NCBI GenBank assembly: GCA_019745275.1
Contig: JAIETJ010000096.1
Span: 1 to 33,973, forward strand
Direction of reading: 5' to 3'
Length of the DNA stretch: 33,973 bases
Source of the DNA: Pseudomonadaceae bacterium
GTDB taxonomy: Bacteria; Pseudomonadota; Gammaproteobacteria; Pseudomonadales; Pseudomonadaceae
A model generated the notes under the pieces. The model worked only from the letters and a program-made list of their open reading frames with translations. It ran no database searches and was not told the origin of the DNA. Both the position numbers and the translations under genes were made by a program. Position 1 is the first letter of the stretch. Every line of letters starts with the position of its first letter. Positions 26,907-33,973 of this stretch are shown one piece after another.

Positions 26907-27838
26907 GTCGCTAGGCCTGTGAGTAAGTGTAAATTTTGTAGGTGCAGCAGCACGTCGCCGGGCGTGGCAGCCAGTGTCAGGCCCGGCATATTGGCCAGTT
27001 CCGCGACATGGATATGTGCGGCTAAACCACTCAATAACAGCGTCGGTGGAGCATTACCGGCCAACTGTGGCAATTGTTGACGCAACAGTTTGCCCTCCAA
27101 GCGTTGGTTGGCATGCAGCACAACCGCGCGCGGGTTTAAGCGCTGTAGGGCTAGATTAAGTTGCTCGAGCGGCACGGCCGGTTCTAGTACGCAGGCTGGG
27201 CAATCGCTGCTGGTCAGCCAGGCCGTTAGCCATAGCTCAGGTGCAAAGGCCTGCTCATCGATACTCACTAGCAACAGCGGTGCCCCACTGTGTTGGCGAT
27301 TGTTCTGGGCGATCCGCGCGCTGAGTCGGCTGCGCAACCAGCCATGCCAAAACACCCTTTCAAGCGCGCCGGCAAATTGTTCCTGCCAGCGCAGTTGCAA
27401 CTCGGCCATTAATGGCAGCAGCAGTTGCTCGGCCATGGTGCGCGGAGGGTATAGGGCTAAGTTGGCATTAAATACATCATCCAACTTACGTTCGCTAAGT
27501 TGCTCGATGGCGTGTAGCAGTTGTTGACGGGCGGTTTGCCACGGGCTGTGTTCCAAGCTGGCAGGCGGTTCACTGTTACGCAGTAATGCGGCCACCTGAC
27601 TGACCGCGACACCGCGCTCTAGCCAGGCTAAAACAGCCTGAATCTTGACCACGTCGGCATCGCTGTAGAGTCGATGACCCTTGCTCGTGCGCTGCGGTAT
27701 CAGCAGGCCGTAACGGCGTTCCCAAGCGCGCAATGTCACCGGGTTAACCCCAGTCTGCCGCGCAATCTCGCGAATGGGCAGCCAGCCGTCCGGGATTGGG
27801 CTATCGGCCAGTTCTGGCGAGTGCTCGGCGGTGGTCAA
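26903..27838 (-). CDS. MerR-family regulator, class II LitR/CarH-like (light response)
   Basis: The 311-aa protein has an N-terminal MerR winged helix (WLPIREIARQTGVNPVTLRAWERRYGLL), with the recognition-helix motif typical of CarA/CarH/LitR, followed by a helical domain and an alpha/beta domain. In true B12 photoreceptors this last part carries a DxHxxG histidine that binds cobalamin. Here the matching stretch reads SIDEQAFAPEL with no histidine, and the WxxxxxxxxxEH motif is also not intact. I therefore place it with class II LitR (PplR-like) proteins, which act without B12. The TTG start was chosen because it overlaps the upstream stop in TTGA and gives the expected domain start; the frame is open further upstream only inside that gene. 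Confidence 0.86.
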   Translation of the reverse strand: MTTAEHSPELADSPIPDGWLPIREIARQTGVNPVTLRAWERRYGLLIPQRTSKGHRLYSDADVVKIQAVLAWLERGVAVSQVAALLRNSEPPASLEHSPWQTARQQLLHAIEQLSERKLDDVFNANLALYPPRTMAEQLLLPLMAELQLRWQEQFAGALERVFWHGWLRSRLSARIAQNNRQHSGAPLLLVSIDEQAFAPELWLTAWLTSSDCPACVLEPAVPLEQLNLALQRLNPRAVVLHANQRLEGKLLRQQLPQLAGNAPPTLLLSGLAAHIHVAELANMPGLTLAATPGDVLLHLQNLHLLTGLAT

Positions 27839-28803
27839 AGGGCATTCCGTAGGCTGAGGTTTTCTGGGTGCGGTTGCAGATATACCTGACGAGCGATATA
27901 GGCATCCGGATGATGGCGAAAGTGATGCTTGAGCAAGGTCAGCGGCACCACCAGCGGCACTATGCCGTTGCGGTATTGATGAATTAATTGGCTGACTTCC
28001 TGCTTGTCGGCACCACTCAAGGCTTTTTTCAGGTAGCCGCACAGGTGCTGCAGCACATTGCTGTGGGTGCGCCGGGTGGCGCATTTTTTAAGCGCTTGCA
28101 TCAGTTGGCTGAAATAGCGTGGCGCCAGTTCTTGCAAGTCGAACTGACCAAGGTTGCCGAGCATTTGCCCTAGCACTTTGTACTGGACTGGGTCGGTAGC
28201 CATTAGCTGGTACTTGTAGCGTGAGTGAAAATCTAAAATGCTCTGCCGGGTCAGGCCGCTTTGCAGCAACTGCTGCCAGCGCGCATAGGCATACACGCGG
28301 GTGAGGAAATTCTCGCGCAGCACGGCATCGTTGAGACGACCGTCTTCCTCGACCGGCAGATCTGGGTGACGGGCGCAAAAGGCTTGGGCAAAAATACCGC
28401 GACCGCCACCGGGGGTGGGCATGCCATTGGCTTGATAGACCTTGACTCGCTCAAGTCCACACGAGGGTGACTGCTGCATAAAGATGTAGCCGCAAATCCC
28501 ATTTAATTCGCTGGCCATACGTTCGCCGTAAGTGCGCAGTGCGTCGGTGACATCTTTATCTCGGTCCACGGTGCCAATCGCCCGTGGCGCGTGTGGCTCG
28601 CCAACCAAACGAATCGGCTCGCGGGGTGTGCCCATGCCAATGCCCACTTCTGGGCATACAGGAACAAACTGAAAATGCTCACTGAGCACTCGGCTGCACA
28701 GGTGCGACTGTTTATGGCCGCCGTTAAAACGCACCTCAGCACCCAGTAAACAGGCGCTAATGCCCAGCTTTAATGGTTCGCTTGCTAGGTTGGAATCAGT
28801 CAT
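27835..28803 (-). CDS. DUF523 and DUF1722 domain protein (YbgA-like)
   Basis: The 322-aa protein has two domains. The first (about 1-160, DUF523) has ISACLLGAEVRFNGG, the cysteine motif VCPEVGIGMGTPREPIRLV and QQSPSCGLERVKVY, which together look like a metal- or cluster-binding site. The second (about 195-305, DUF1722, as in E. coli YbgA) starts LDFHSRYKYQLMATDP. The ATG at 28803 follows a good AGAGGTG ribosome binding site. It is the first gene of the operon, just after the light-type promoter. In E. coli ybgA also lies next to the photolyase gene phr, which supports a link to light or DNA damage; the activity is unknown. Confidence 0.92.
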   Translation of the reverse strand: MTDSNLASEPLKLGISACLLGAEVRFNGGHKQSHLCSRVLSEHFQFVPVCPEVGIGMGTPREPIRLVGEPHAPRAIGTVDRDKDVTDALRTYGERMASELNGICGYIFMQQSPSCGLERVKVYQANGMPTPGGGRGIFAQAFCARHPDLPVEEDGRLNDAVLRENFLTRVYAYARWQQLLQSGLTRQSILDFHSRYKYQLMATDPVQYKVLGQMLGNLGQFDLQELAPRYFSQLMQALKKCATRRTHSNVLQHLCGYLKKALSGADKQEVSQLIHQYRNGIVPLVVPLTLLKHHFRHHPDAYIARQVYLQPHPENLSLRNAL

Positions 28804-28852
28804 GGGACACCTCTGCACTGGAGCACGAGCGAAGGGATATTCGCTGCGGCCT

Positions 28853-28900
28853 TGTACAGATAATAGGTGTGTAGTTGTACATATGCAAATATCTTGTATA
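28853..28900 (-). promoter_or_regulatory. Three TGTA(C/T)A boxes around the promoter (LitR/PplR-type operator)
   Basis: Boxes stand at 28853-28858 (TGTACA), 28876-28881 (TGTACA) and 28895-28900 (TGTATA on plus, TATACA on minus). The last two flank the -35 and lie 13 nt apart. On the minus strand this gives TATACA-N13-TGTACA, one base from the class II LitR repeat T(G/A)TACA-N12-TGTA(C/T)A that I remember from P. putida. The first box lies at the expected transcription start. Confidence 0.65.
28860..28888 (-). promoter_or_regulatory. Promoter of the photolyase/lipid operon
   Basis: Read on the minus strand, TTGCAT (-35, complement of 28883-28888) and TATTAT (-10, complement of 28860-28865) are separated by 17 nt. 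Transcription would begin about 50 nt before the ATG at 28803. This is the best promoter in the intergenic gap. Confidence 0.65.
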
Positions 28901-29005
28901 GGTATTTGCAGCTTGGTTAGCGAGGGGAATTACAGCAGTGTGCTGCTCTTGCGCTTATTATCTGCACCGCATGGCTAACTACAGCCGCTAGCTAGTGCGC
29001 CGCAG

Positions 29006-30013
29006 TCACCCCGCTTGGCGAGAGCGCCAGGCCGCAGGCGGGACTCCGAGATGTTTTTTGAAAGCACGATTAAACGCCGCGACACTCTCGTAACCCACGT
29101 CGCTAGCCACTTGTTCGACGCCGATGCGCGAGGCCGTGAGTTTTCTGCAGGCCAGGTTCATTCGCCACTTGGCGACATAAGCCATGGGGCTCTCGCCAAG
29201 CGACTGGGAAAACCGCGCGGCAAAGCGTGACGGTGACATCGATACCTGTCCCGCTAAGCGCGCGATTGACCAGTCGTTTGCGGGGTTCGAATGGATAGCC
29301 TTGATTGCCCGACCGACCACCGGGTCGGTAATCCCACGAAACCAACCCGTTGCCTGCGGTGGCGTGGTTTCGATATGCGCGCGCACGGCTTCAGCGCACA
29401 GAATTTCTAAAAGCCGCTCAATAATGTAACCAGCACCGAATGCCGAACGTTCGATTTCATTGGCCATGATATGCGCGATTCCCGACAAATTATGCAGCTT
29501 GCCAGGGCTCGATAGGTTCACCCGCATGATCGGCGGCAGCGCCGAATACAAAGGGTTAAATTGTGTTTGATGGAGCATAAAAACACCGCATAACAGCGAC
29601 ACACCTAATCCCGAACTTGGGCTAGTGAGTTTTTGCGTGTTGGTGCCGCCGGTCAGCAGGGTCTCAATCGGTTGCACCTTGGTGGCCTCGCCTAGCGAGA
29701 GCTTATGTGCCTCACCGCCAAATACAATCACCATGTCTCCCGCCGCCAGTGTGCTGCTGTTGCCCGATGCCGTAGTGATTTCGCAATGGCCAAATTCGAC
29801 CAAATGGAAAGCCACCACCAGGGTGTCACTCTTGATCCGCAAGAACGTAGCGAGCTGCTCGGCACTGGGTATGGCGATCGCGCAGGGCGGTGCGTAGGCT
29901 TCACGCAACAACACACTGCCGCCGATCCGCAGTGAACGCAGCGCATCATCTAAAACGTCGCCTATTTGCGTTTTTTCAGTCGTTTCAGCAAAGTTATCGG
30001 TGTTTTTGAGCAT
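29006..30013 (-). CDS. AraC-family transcriptional regulator with cupin-like sensor domain
   Basis: The 335-aa regulator has an N-terminal cupin-like ligand domain (about 15-200, with the CAIAIPSAEQLATFL and AAGDMVIVFGGEAH stretches) and a C-terminal double helix-turn-helix (about 235-330) with WSIARLAGQVSMSPSRFAARF, SLGESPMAYVAKWRM and VASDVGYESVAAFNRAFKKHLG. The ATG at 30013 was chosen; a GTG at 30025 would add four residues. It is divergent from the membrane protein gene across only 60 nt, so it probably controls that gene and perhaps the SDR and hydrolase after it. Confidence 0.92.
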   Translation of the reverse strand: MLKNTDNFAETTEKTQIGDVLDDALRSLRIGGSVLLREAYAPPCAIAIPSAEQLATFLRIKSDTLVVAFHLVEFGHCEITTASGNSSTLAAGDMVIVFGGEAHKLSLGEATKVQPIETLLTGGTNTQKLTSPSSGLGVSLLCGVFMLHQTQFNPLYSALPPIMRVNLSSPGKLHNLSGIAHIMANEIERSAFGAGYIIERLLEILCAEAVRAHIETTPPQATGWFRGITDPVVGRAIKAIHSNPANDWSIARLAGQVSMSPSRFAARFSQSLGESPMAYVAKWRMNLACRKLTASRIGVEQVASDVGYESVAAFNRAFKKHLGVPPAAWRSRQAG

Positions 30014-30073
30014 AGAGGCATCCACTCGGTCAGTTTAATCTGTTTGCATCATAACCCTGAGGAGTACGTCACT

Positions 30074-30733
30074 ATGTCAACTATTTTTCCTGTCTGGATC
30101 ATGCTTGGACTCGACGTCCTGATGATCATCTACACCCTGTGGGTGTTTTCGATCTTTAAGCCGATAGGCAAGTTAGGGGTTGGCATCGGCGCCGGGATGC
30201 TGATCTGGTTGGGCGCGCTGCATCTTGGCTTATCCAGTGAAAGCCTGTTTCCCAAAGAGGTTTCCGGGATTGCTTTTCTGTTGATTATCTTTGCCGCTGT
30301 TGGCGTGGTGGGGGCGCTGTTACTGCTGATTCCGGCGTTACGCAAGTTGCTATTTAGCTTGGATCAGCGGCAACTTCTACTGTTGCAAGGCATACGGGTG
30401 TTCTTTGGCGGTACATTCTTGATGTTCGCCAGCCTAGGTGTTTTGCCGCAAGGTTTTGGCATCGTCGATGGCTTTACCCATATTGGTGCAGGTTTCTTTG
30501 GTTTGATTGCGGCCTTTTCAGTTGCCTGCGGCGTACAGGGTAAGCGCCGCGCTTGGTTTGCCAATATTTTTGGCTTAACTGATATTTTAATTGTTGCAAG
30601 TACTCTGGCACTTATCCTGCTGCCGCAAATTGGCCCGCACCATAACATGATGTATGCGGTGTTTTTACCGGCGCCGTTGTGGTTGTGCTTTCACCTAGTA
30701 TCCATCTACAAGTTGATTTTCGGCGAAGAATAA
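30074..30733 (+). CDS. Multi-pass inner-membrane protein of unknown function
   Basis: A 219-aa hydrophobic protein with about six membrane segments, among them VWIMLGLDVLMIIYTLWVF, IAFLLIIFAAVGVVGALLLL, LLQGIRVFFGGTFLMFASLGVL and ILIVASTLALILLP. I do not recognise a family with certainty. The ATG at 30074 follows a good ribosome binding site (GAGGAG, about 30059-30064). It is divergent from the AraC regulator and is followed by a long inverted repeat. Confidence 0.8.
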   Translation: MSTIFPVWIMLGLDVLMIIYTLWVFSIFKPIGKLGVGIGAGMLIWLGALHLGLSSESLFPKEVSGIAFLLIIFAAVGVVGALLLLIPALRKLLFSLDQRQLLLLQGIRVFFGGTFLMFASLGVLPQGFGIVDGFTHIGAGFFGLIAAFSVACGVQGKRRAWFANIFGLTDILIVASTLALILLPQIGPHHNMMYAVFLPAPLWLCFHLVSIYKLIFGEE

Positions 30734-30751
30734 CAGTGCAGTAAAAAAGCC

Positions 30752-30789
30752 AGCGCGCTTTGATCGGCTAAGGTTGCTCAAAGCGCGCT
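30752..30789. terminator. Perfect 12-bp inverted repeat after the membrane protein gene
   Basis: AGCGCGCTTTGA and its exact complement TCAAAGCGCGCT enclose a 14-nt loop, starting 18 nt after the stop codon. A run of six A precedes it on the plus strand, so the U tract lies on the minus-strand side; on the plus side only GCGCATTATTA follows. It is a likely hairpin at the end of the transcript, though not a textbook terminator. Confidence 0.5.
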
Positions 30790-30827
30790 GCGCATTATTA
30801 ATAGTCAGCGTGTTATAGCGAGGAAAA

Positions 30828-31526
30828 ATGAAAACTGCATTGATCACCGGCGGCAACAAGGGTATTGGCCTGGAAGTAACCCGTTTGTTTCTAGCGGCCA
30901 ATTATCGAGTGCTGGTGCTAGCCAGGGACTTTGTCGATTTTGAATTTGCAGGGCATAGCAATATTGGCTTGGTAAAATTCGATTTGCTAAATGTTGCTGG
31001 AATTCCTCAGTTGCTGGCTGGGTTAGGTGTGATAGATGTGCTGGTTAATAATGCTGGGATAATGTTGTCAACGGCCTACGATAAATACTCTGAGCAAGCG
31101 GTTGCGACTGTCCTTAAAATCAATCTTGAAGCGCCGATTGCGCTAATTAATGCCGTGGCGCAAGGCATGCAGGCGCGCGGCGCGGGTAGGGTGGTGAATA
31201 ATGCATCAATTGCCGGCCAGATTGGTCATCCGGATATTTGGTATGGGGTTAGCAAGGCCGGCTTAATAAATGCTACTAAGAGTTATGCCAAACTATTAGG
31301 GCCAAAAGGTATTTTGGTAAATGCGGTGGCGGCCAGTCCGACCGACACTGAAATGTTGAATGTCATACCCGAAGCGCGCAAGGCAGAGTTTTTAAAGGCG
31401 GTAATTTTAAATCGCTTTGCCCAGCCGCAAGAGGTGGCCGAAGCTATTTTTTGGTTGGGTAGCAGTTCGCCTGAATATATCAATGGTATTTGCCTTGATA
31501 TTAATAATGGATCATTTAACCGATAA
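30828..31526 (+). CDS. Short-chain dehydrogenase/reductase
   Basis: Predicted NAD(P)-dependent oxidoreductase of 232 aa. The cofactor loop TGGNKGIG is at 7-14, VNNAG at 73-77, and the catalytic Ser127, Tyr139 and Lys143 stand in NNASIAG and YGVSKAG. The ATG follows a good ribosome binding site (GAGGA). Codon use is visibly richer in A/T than in the neighbouring genes (many ATT, TTA, AAT, GTA codons), which suggests recent transfer. It follows the AraC-linked membrane protein and an inverted repeat; the substrate is unknown. Confidence 0.9.
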   Translation: MKTALITGGNKGIGLEVTRLFLAANYRVLVLARDFVDFEFAGHSNIGLVKFDLLNVAGIPQLLAGLGVIDVLVNNAGIMLSTAYDKYSEQAVATVLKINLEAPIALINAVAQGMQARGAGRVVNNASIAGQIGHPDIWYGVSKAGLINATKSYAKLLGPKGILVNAVAASPTDTEMLNVIPEARKAEFLKAVILNRFAQPQEVAEAIFWLGSSSPEYINGICLDINNGSFNR

Positions 31527-31590
31527 GCGCCTAGCACGATGTTGCCAGAGCGCCTGCACCGTTGGCTCGACATACAGGAAATTGACCACG

Positions 31591-32118
31591 ATGAACATTC
31601 TCATGCTGCCAGGCTTTGCTAATTCCGGGCCACTGCACTGGCAAAGTCTGTGGGAAAAAGCCAACACGAATTACTTACGGGTGAATCAAGCCGATTGGCA
31701 GAACCCCAACTGCTCGCACTGGCTCGCCGCACTTGAAGAGAGCGTCAAGGCGGCAGGGCCCAACACTATCTTGGTCGCGCATAGCTTGGGCTGTTTGCTG
31801 GTTGCACACTGGGCGGCAACAACCCAGTTGCGCATCAAAGCCGCCATGCTGGTGGCGGTGCCCAATCCCGCCAGCCCACTGTTTCCCGCGCAAATAACCG
31901 GCTTTACGCCGGTTCCCATGCAGCGCCTGCCTTTCGACTCTATTGTGGTCGCCAGTAGCGATGACCCTTATGCGCACATCAGCTACGTCGAAGCATGCGC
32001 CGCGGCATGGGGCAGCGCTTTAATCAATATCGGTGCGGCGGGGCATATCAATGCCGCCAGCGGTTTAGGTGCTTGGGCCGAGGGGCAAAGGCTTTTGCAG
32101 CAGTGCATGCTTGAATAG
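31591..32118 (+). CDS. RBBP9/YdeN-family alpha/beta hydrolase
   Basis: A 175-aa serine hydrolase of the RBBP9-like group. It opens with ILMLPGFANSGPLHWQ, carries the nucleophile Ser65 in VAHSLGCLL and has the acid near Asp124/Asp125 (ASSDDPY) and the base His152 in GAAGHINAASG. Length and order fit the family closely. The ATG was placed at 31591, preceded by AGGAA; the frame is open further up only within the SDR gene. Such enzymes hydrolyse small esters, and the natural substrate is unknown. It is about 65 nt from the SDR, on the same strand. Confidence 0.9.
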   Translation: MNILMLPGFANSGPLHWQSLWEKANTNYLRVNQADWQNPNCSHWLAALEESVKAAGPNTILVAHSLGCLLVAHWAATTQLRIKAAMLVAVPNPASPLFPAQITGFTPVPMQRLPFDSIVVASSDDPYAHISYVEACAAAWGSALINIGAAGHINAASGLGAWAEGQRLLQQCMLE

Positions 32119-32162
32119 GATGCATAGTTGCTATAGGTGGCGCTAACGATTCTTATTTTGCT

Positions 32163-32168
32163 TATACT
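32163..32168 (+). promoter_or_regulatory. Possible -10 box for the sterol desaturase family gene
   Basis: TATACT stands 26 nt before the GTG at 32194, but no good -35 is seen at the right distance. If it is used, the transcript would exclude the upstream GTG at 32137 and support the start at 32194. Confidence 0.25.
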
Positions 32169-32193
32169 CGTGGCTCTTTTTTGGAGACCGAGC

Positions 32194-33309
32194 GTGGCTG
32201 TTTTTTCGTTTATCTATGCCTTCTTGGTCGAGCCGGTGATCGTGCAGTTCACGGGTATTTTCGATCTGAATGGCCGCTTTGGGCTGTTATTCCTCTGCGT
32301 GTCGTACGCCGTTGCTTATGGCCTATTTCGCTGGCGCAAGCGGCGCGGGCTGACGGATGCCTGCTCGTTTTGGCAGTTCATCGGTGGCCGTCAGGTCAAT
32401 TTGCATCGTTCGGCGCTGCTGGATTATCGCTATTACTTTGTGCGCGCCATCCTGAAGGTCGCGTTGCTGCTGCCCTTGTTCGCGTGGTTGGCTCCCTATT
32501 TATTTAAGCCCAGCGATTACGTCGAACTGTTCACCCGCCTGTGGGGCGCCCGCCCGCTTTTGACTGAGCAGAGCCTTGGACTGGCACTGCTGTATGGCTT
32601 GGGGCTGTTTTTGCTGCGCGATTTCAGCCATTACTGGGTTCATCGGGCGTTTCATTCGCGCCTGTTGTGGGAGTTTCATAAGGTTCATCACTCGGCCCCC
32701 GTGCTGGTGCCAGCCACCGCCAGCCGGGTGCATGTTGTTGAGCTTATCGCCGACAAGCTCCTGGCCAGCCTGGGTGTGGCGCTCTACGCCGGCCTGTTTT
32801 GGTATCTGTGTGGTGGGCGAGTGAGCGCTTACACGCTGTTTGGGGTGACCTATCTGTTGTTTATCTGCAATGCGCTGGCGGCCAATTTGCGCCATAGCCA
32901 TGTGTGGTTGTCGTTCGGCTCGCGCATCGAGCATGTGCTCAGTAGCCCGGCCCAGCATCAGATCCACCACAGTGATGCGCCTCGGCACTTCAATAAAAAC
33001 TTCGCTACTAACCTGTCGCTGTGGGATTGGCTGTTCGGCACTCTGTACGTTACCAGTGCCACTCCTGAGCCTTTACAGTTCGGCACCGGCGAGCGCGACA
33101 GCGAGCGTTACCTGACGCTGTATGGCCTGATCGTTACGCCCTTTGTGCGTGTTGCCGGCCAACTGGCCGCCGCCAGAGCGCGCCGTGCGCCGAGTGCGCC
33201 GGCCTCCGTGGAGCCAGTGAACGGCACACCGGTGTCGGCATTAACGGCCTCACTAGTGCCGCAGAACGCCTCATCGACGGCTAACCTAGATCGCCGCGAA
33301 GCCGCCTAA
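32194..33309 (+). CDS. Sterol desaturase / fatty acid hydroxylase family protein
   Basis: Membrane di-iron enzyme that would hydroxylate or desaturate a lipid. The histidine clusters of the family are present: HYWVHRAFH (146-154), HKVHH (162-166) and HQIHH (255-259), with several membrane segments before and between them. The GTG at 32194 was preferred because GGAGA stands 6 nt before it (32183-32187), giving 371 aa; a GTG at 32137 is in frame and would add a hydrophobic 19-residue segment, so the start is not certain. The C-terminal 60 residues (after about 310) are Ala/Ser/Pro-rich and probably disordered. The lipid substrate cannot be predicted. Confidence 0.88.
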   Translation: MAVFSFIYAFLVEPVIVQFTGIFDLNGRFGLLFLCVSYAVAYGLFRWRKRRGLTDACSFWQFIGGRQVNLHRSALLDYRYYFVRAILKVALLLPLFAWLAPYLFKPSDYVELFTRLWGARPLLTEQSLGLALLYGLGLFLLRDFSHYWVHRAFHSRLLWEFHKVHHSAPVLVPATASRVHVVELIADKLLASLGVALYAGLFWYLCGGRVSAYTLFGVTYLLFICNALAANLRHSHVWLSFGSRIEHVLSSPAQHQIHHSDAPRHFNKNFATNLSLWDWLFGTLYVTSATPEPLQFGTGERDSERYLTLYGLIVTPFVRVAGQLAAARARRAPSAPASVEPVNGTPVSALTASLVPQNASSTANLDRREAA

Positions 33310-33443
33310 AGCTTTCTCTCGTCGCGCCTGTCGCTGGCGTGCAGAGCGATATTCCCTGACTACTATCAAGGCCATGGCCAAATCCTATTGGCCGGTTGGC
33401 GACCCATCAACCAAGCTGAGTCGCACATCAGGTGAATACTTAG

Positions 33444-33973
<530 letters not shown>

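Noticed and set aside
28934-28947. AGCAG/CTGCT hairpin as a terminator for the AraC gene
   Set aside because: The stem is 5 bp with no T run; too weak to support.

Overview
The window comes from a gammaproteobacterium of the Pseudomonas group. The evidence is the gene order ychF-pth-rplY-prs-tRNA(Gln)-ispE-lolB-TPR lipoprotein // hemA-prfA-prmC-moeB-murI, followed by a photolyase/MerR operon. The coding sequence is GC-rich, and Pth, RplY, Prs, HemA and RF1 have Pseudomonas-type lengths and sequences. This organism assignment rests on remembered family sequences, not on a search.

Layout: (1) Positions 1-2669 hold the end of a cobalamin nucleotide-loop operon, cobU(partial)-cobT-cobC-cobS, on the + strand with overlapping genes. 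(2) Positions 2670-7414 are an accessory block. It has a two-domain HxlR-type regulator, a roughly 700-bp stretch with no convincing gene, a carotenoid/stilbene-cleaving dioxygenase, a remnant of the N-terminus of a thiolase, and an intact SCP-x-type thiolase. A strong bidirectional terminator closes the block. (3) Positions 7534-14486 (minus) hold housekeeping genes. The first run is TPR lipoprotein-lolB-ispE-tRNA(Gln)-prs; after an inter-operonic terminator come rplY, pth and ychF. (4) Positions 14651-19408 (plus) hold hemA-prfA-prmC-moeB-murI, mostly overlapping. (5) Positions 19460-28803 (minus) are one long, tightly overlapping operon: DUF523/DUF1722 protein, MerR/LitR-like regulator, photolyase, SnoaL-like protein, SDR, FAD amine oxidase, DUF1365, Cfa-like methyltransferase, DUF2878, YkgJ and a membrane-anchored hypothetical. 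(6) Positions 29006-33973 are a second accessory block: an AraC regulator divergent from a multi-pass membrane protein, an AT-richer SDR, an RBBP9-like hydrolase, a sterol desaturase/fatty acid hydroxylase family protein, and the start of katG.

The most interesting system is region 5. A good promoter upstream of the DUF523 gene is surrounded by three TGTA(C/T)A boxes. These resemble the direct repeat described, as I recall it, for class II LitR (PplR) light regulators of Pseudomonas. The encoded MerR protein has a C-terminal domain that looks like a degenerate cobalamin-binding fold without the DxHxxG histidine. The operon then joins DNA photorepair (photolyase) to a lipid-modifying set (SDR, FAD oxidase, DUF1365, Cfa-like enzyme). 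The Cfa-like enzyme lacks two of the E. coli bicarbonate-binding residues, so it is probably a fatty-acid methyltransferase of the UfaM kind and not a cyclopropane synthase. Together this looks like a light or singlet-oxygen response that repairs DNA and remodels membrane lipids. Several of its genes (DUF523/DUF1722, DUF1365, DUF2878, the SnoaL-like protein) have no settled role.
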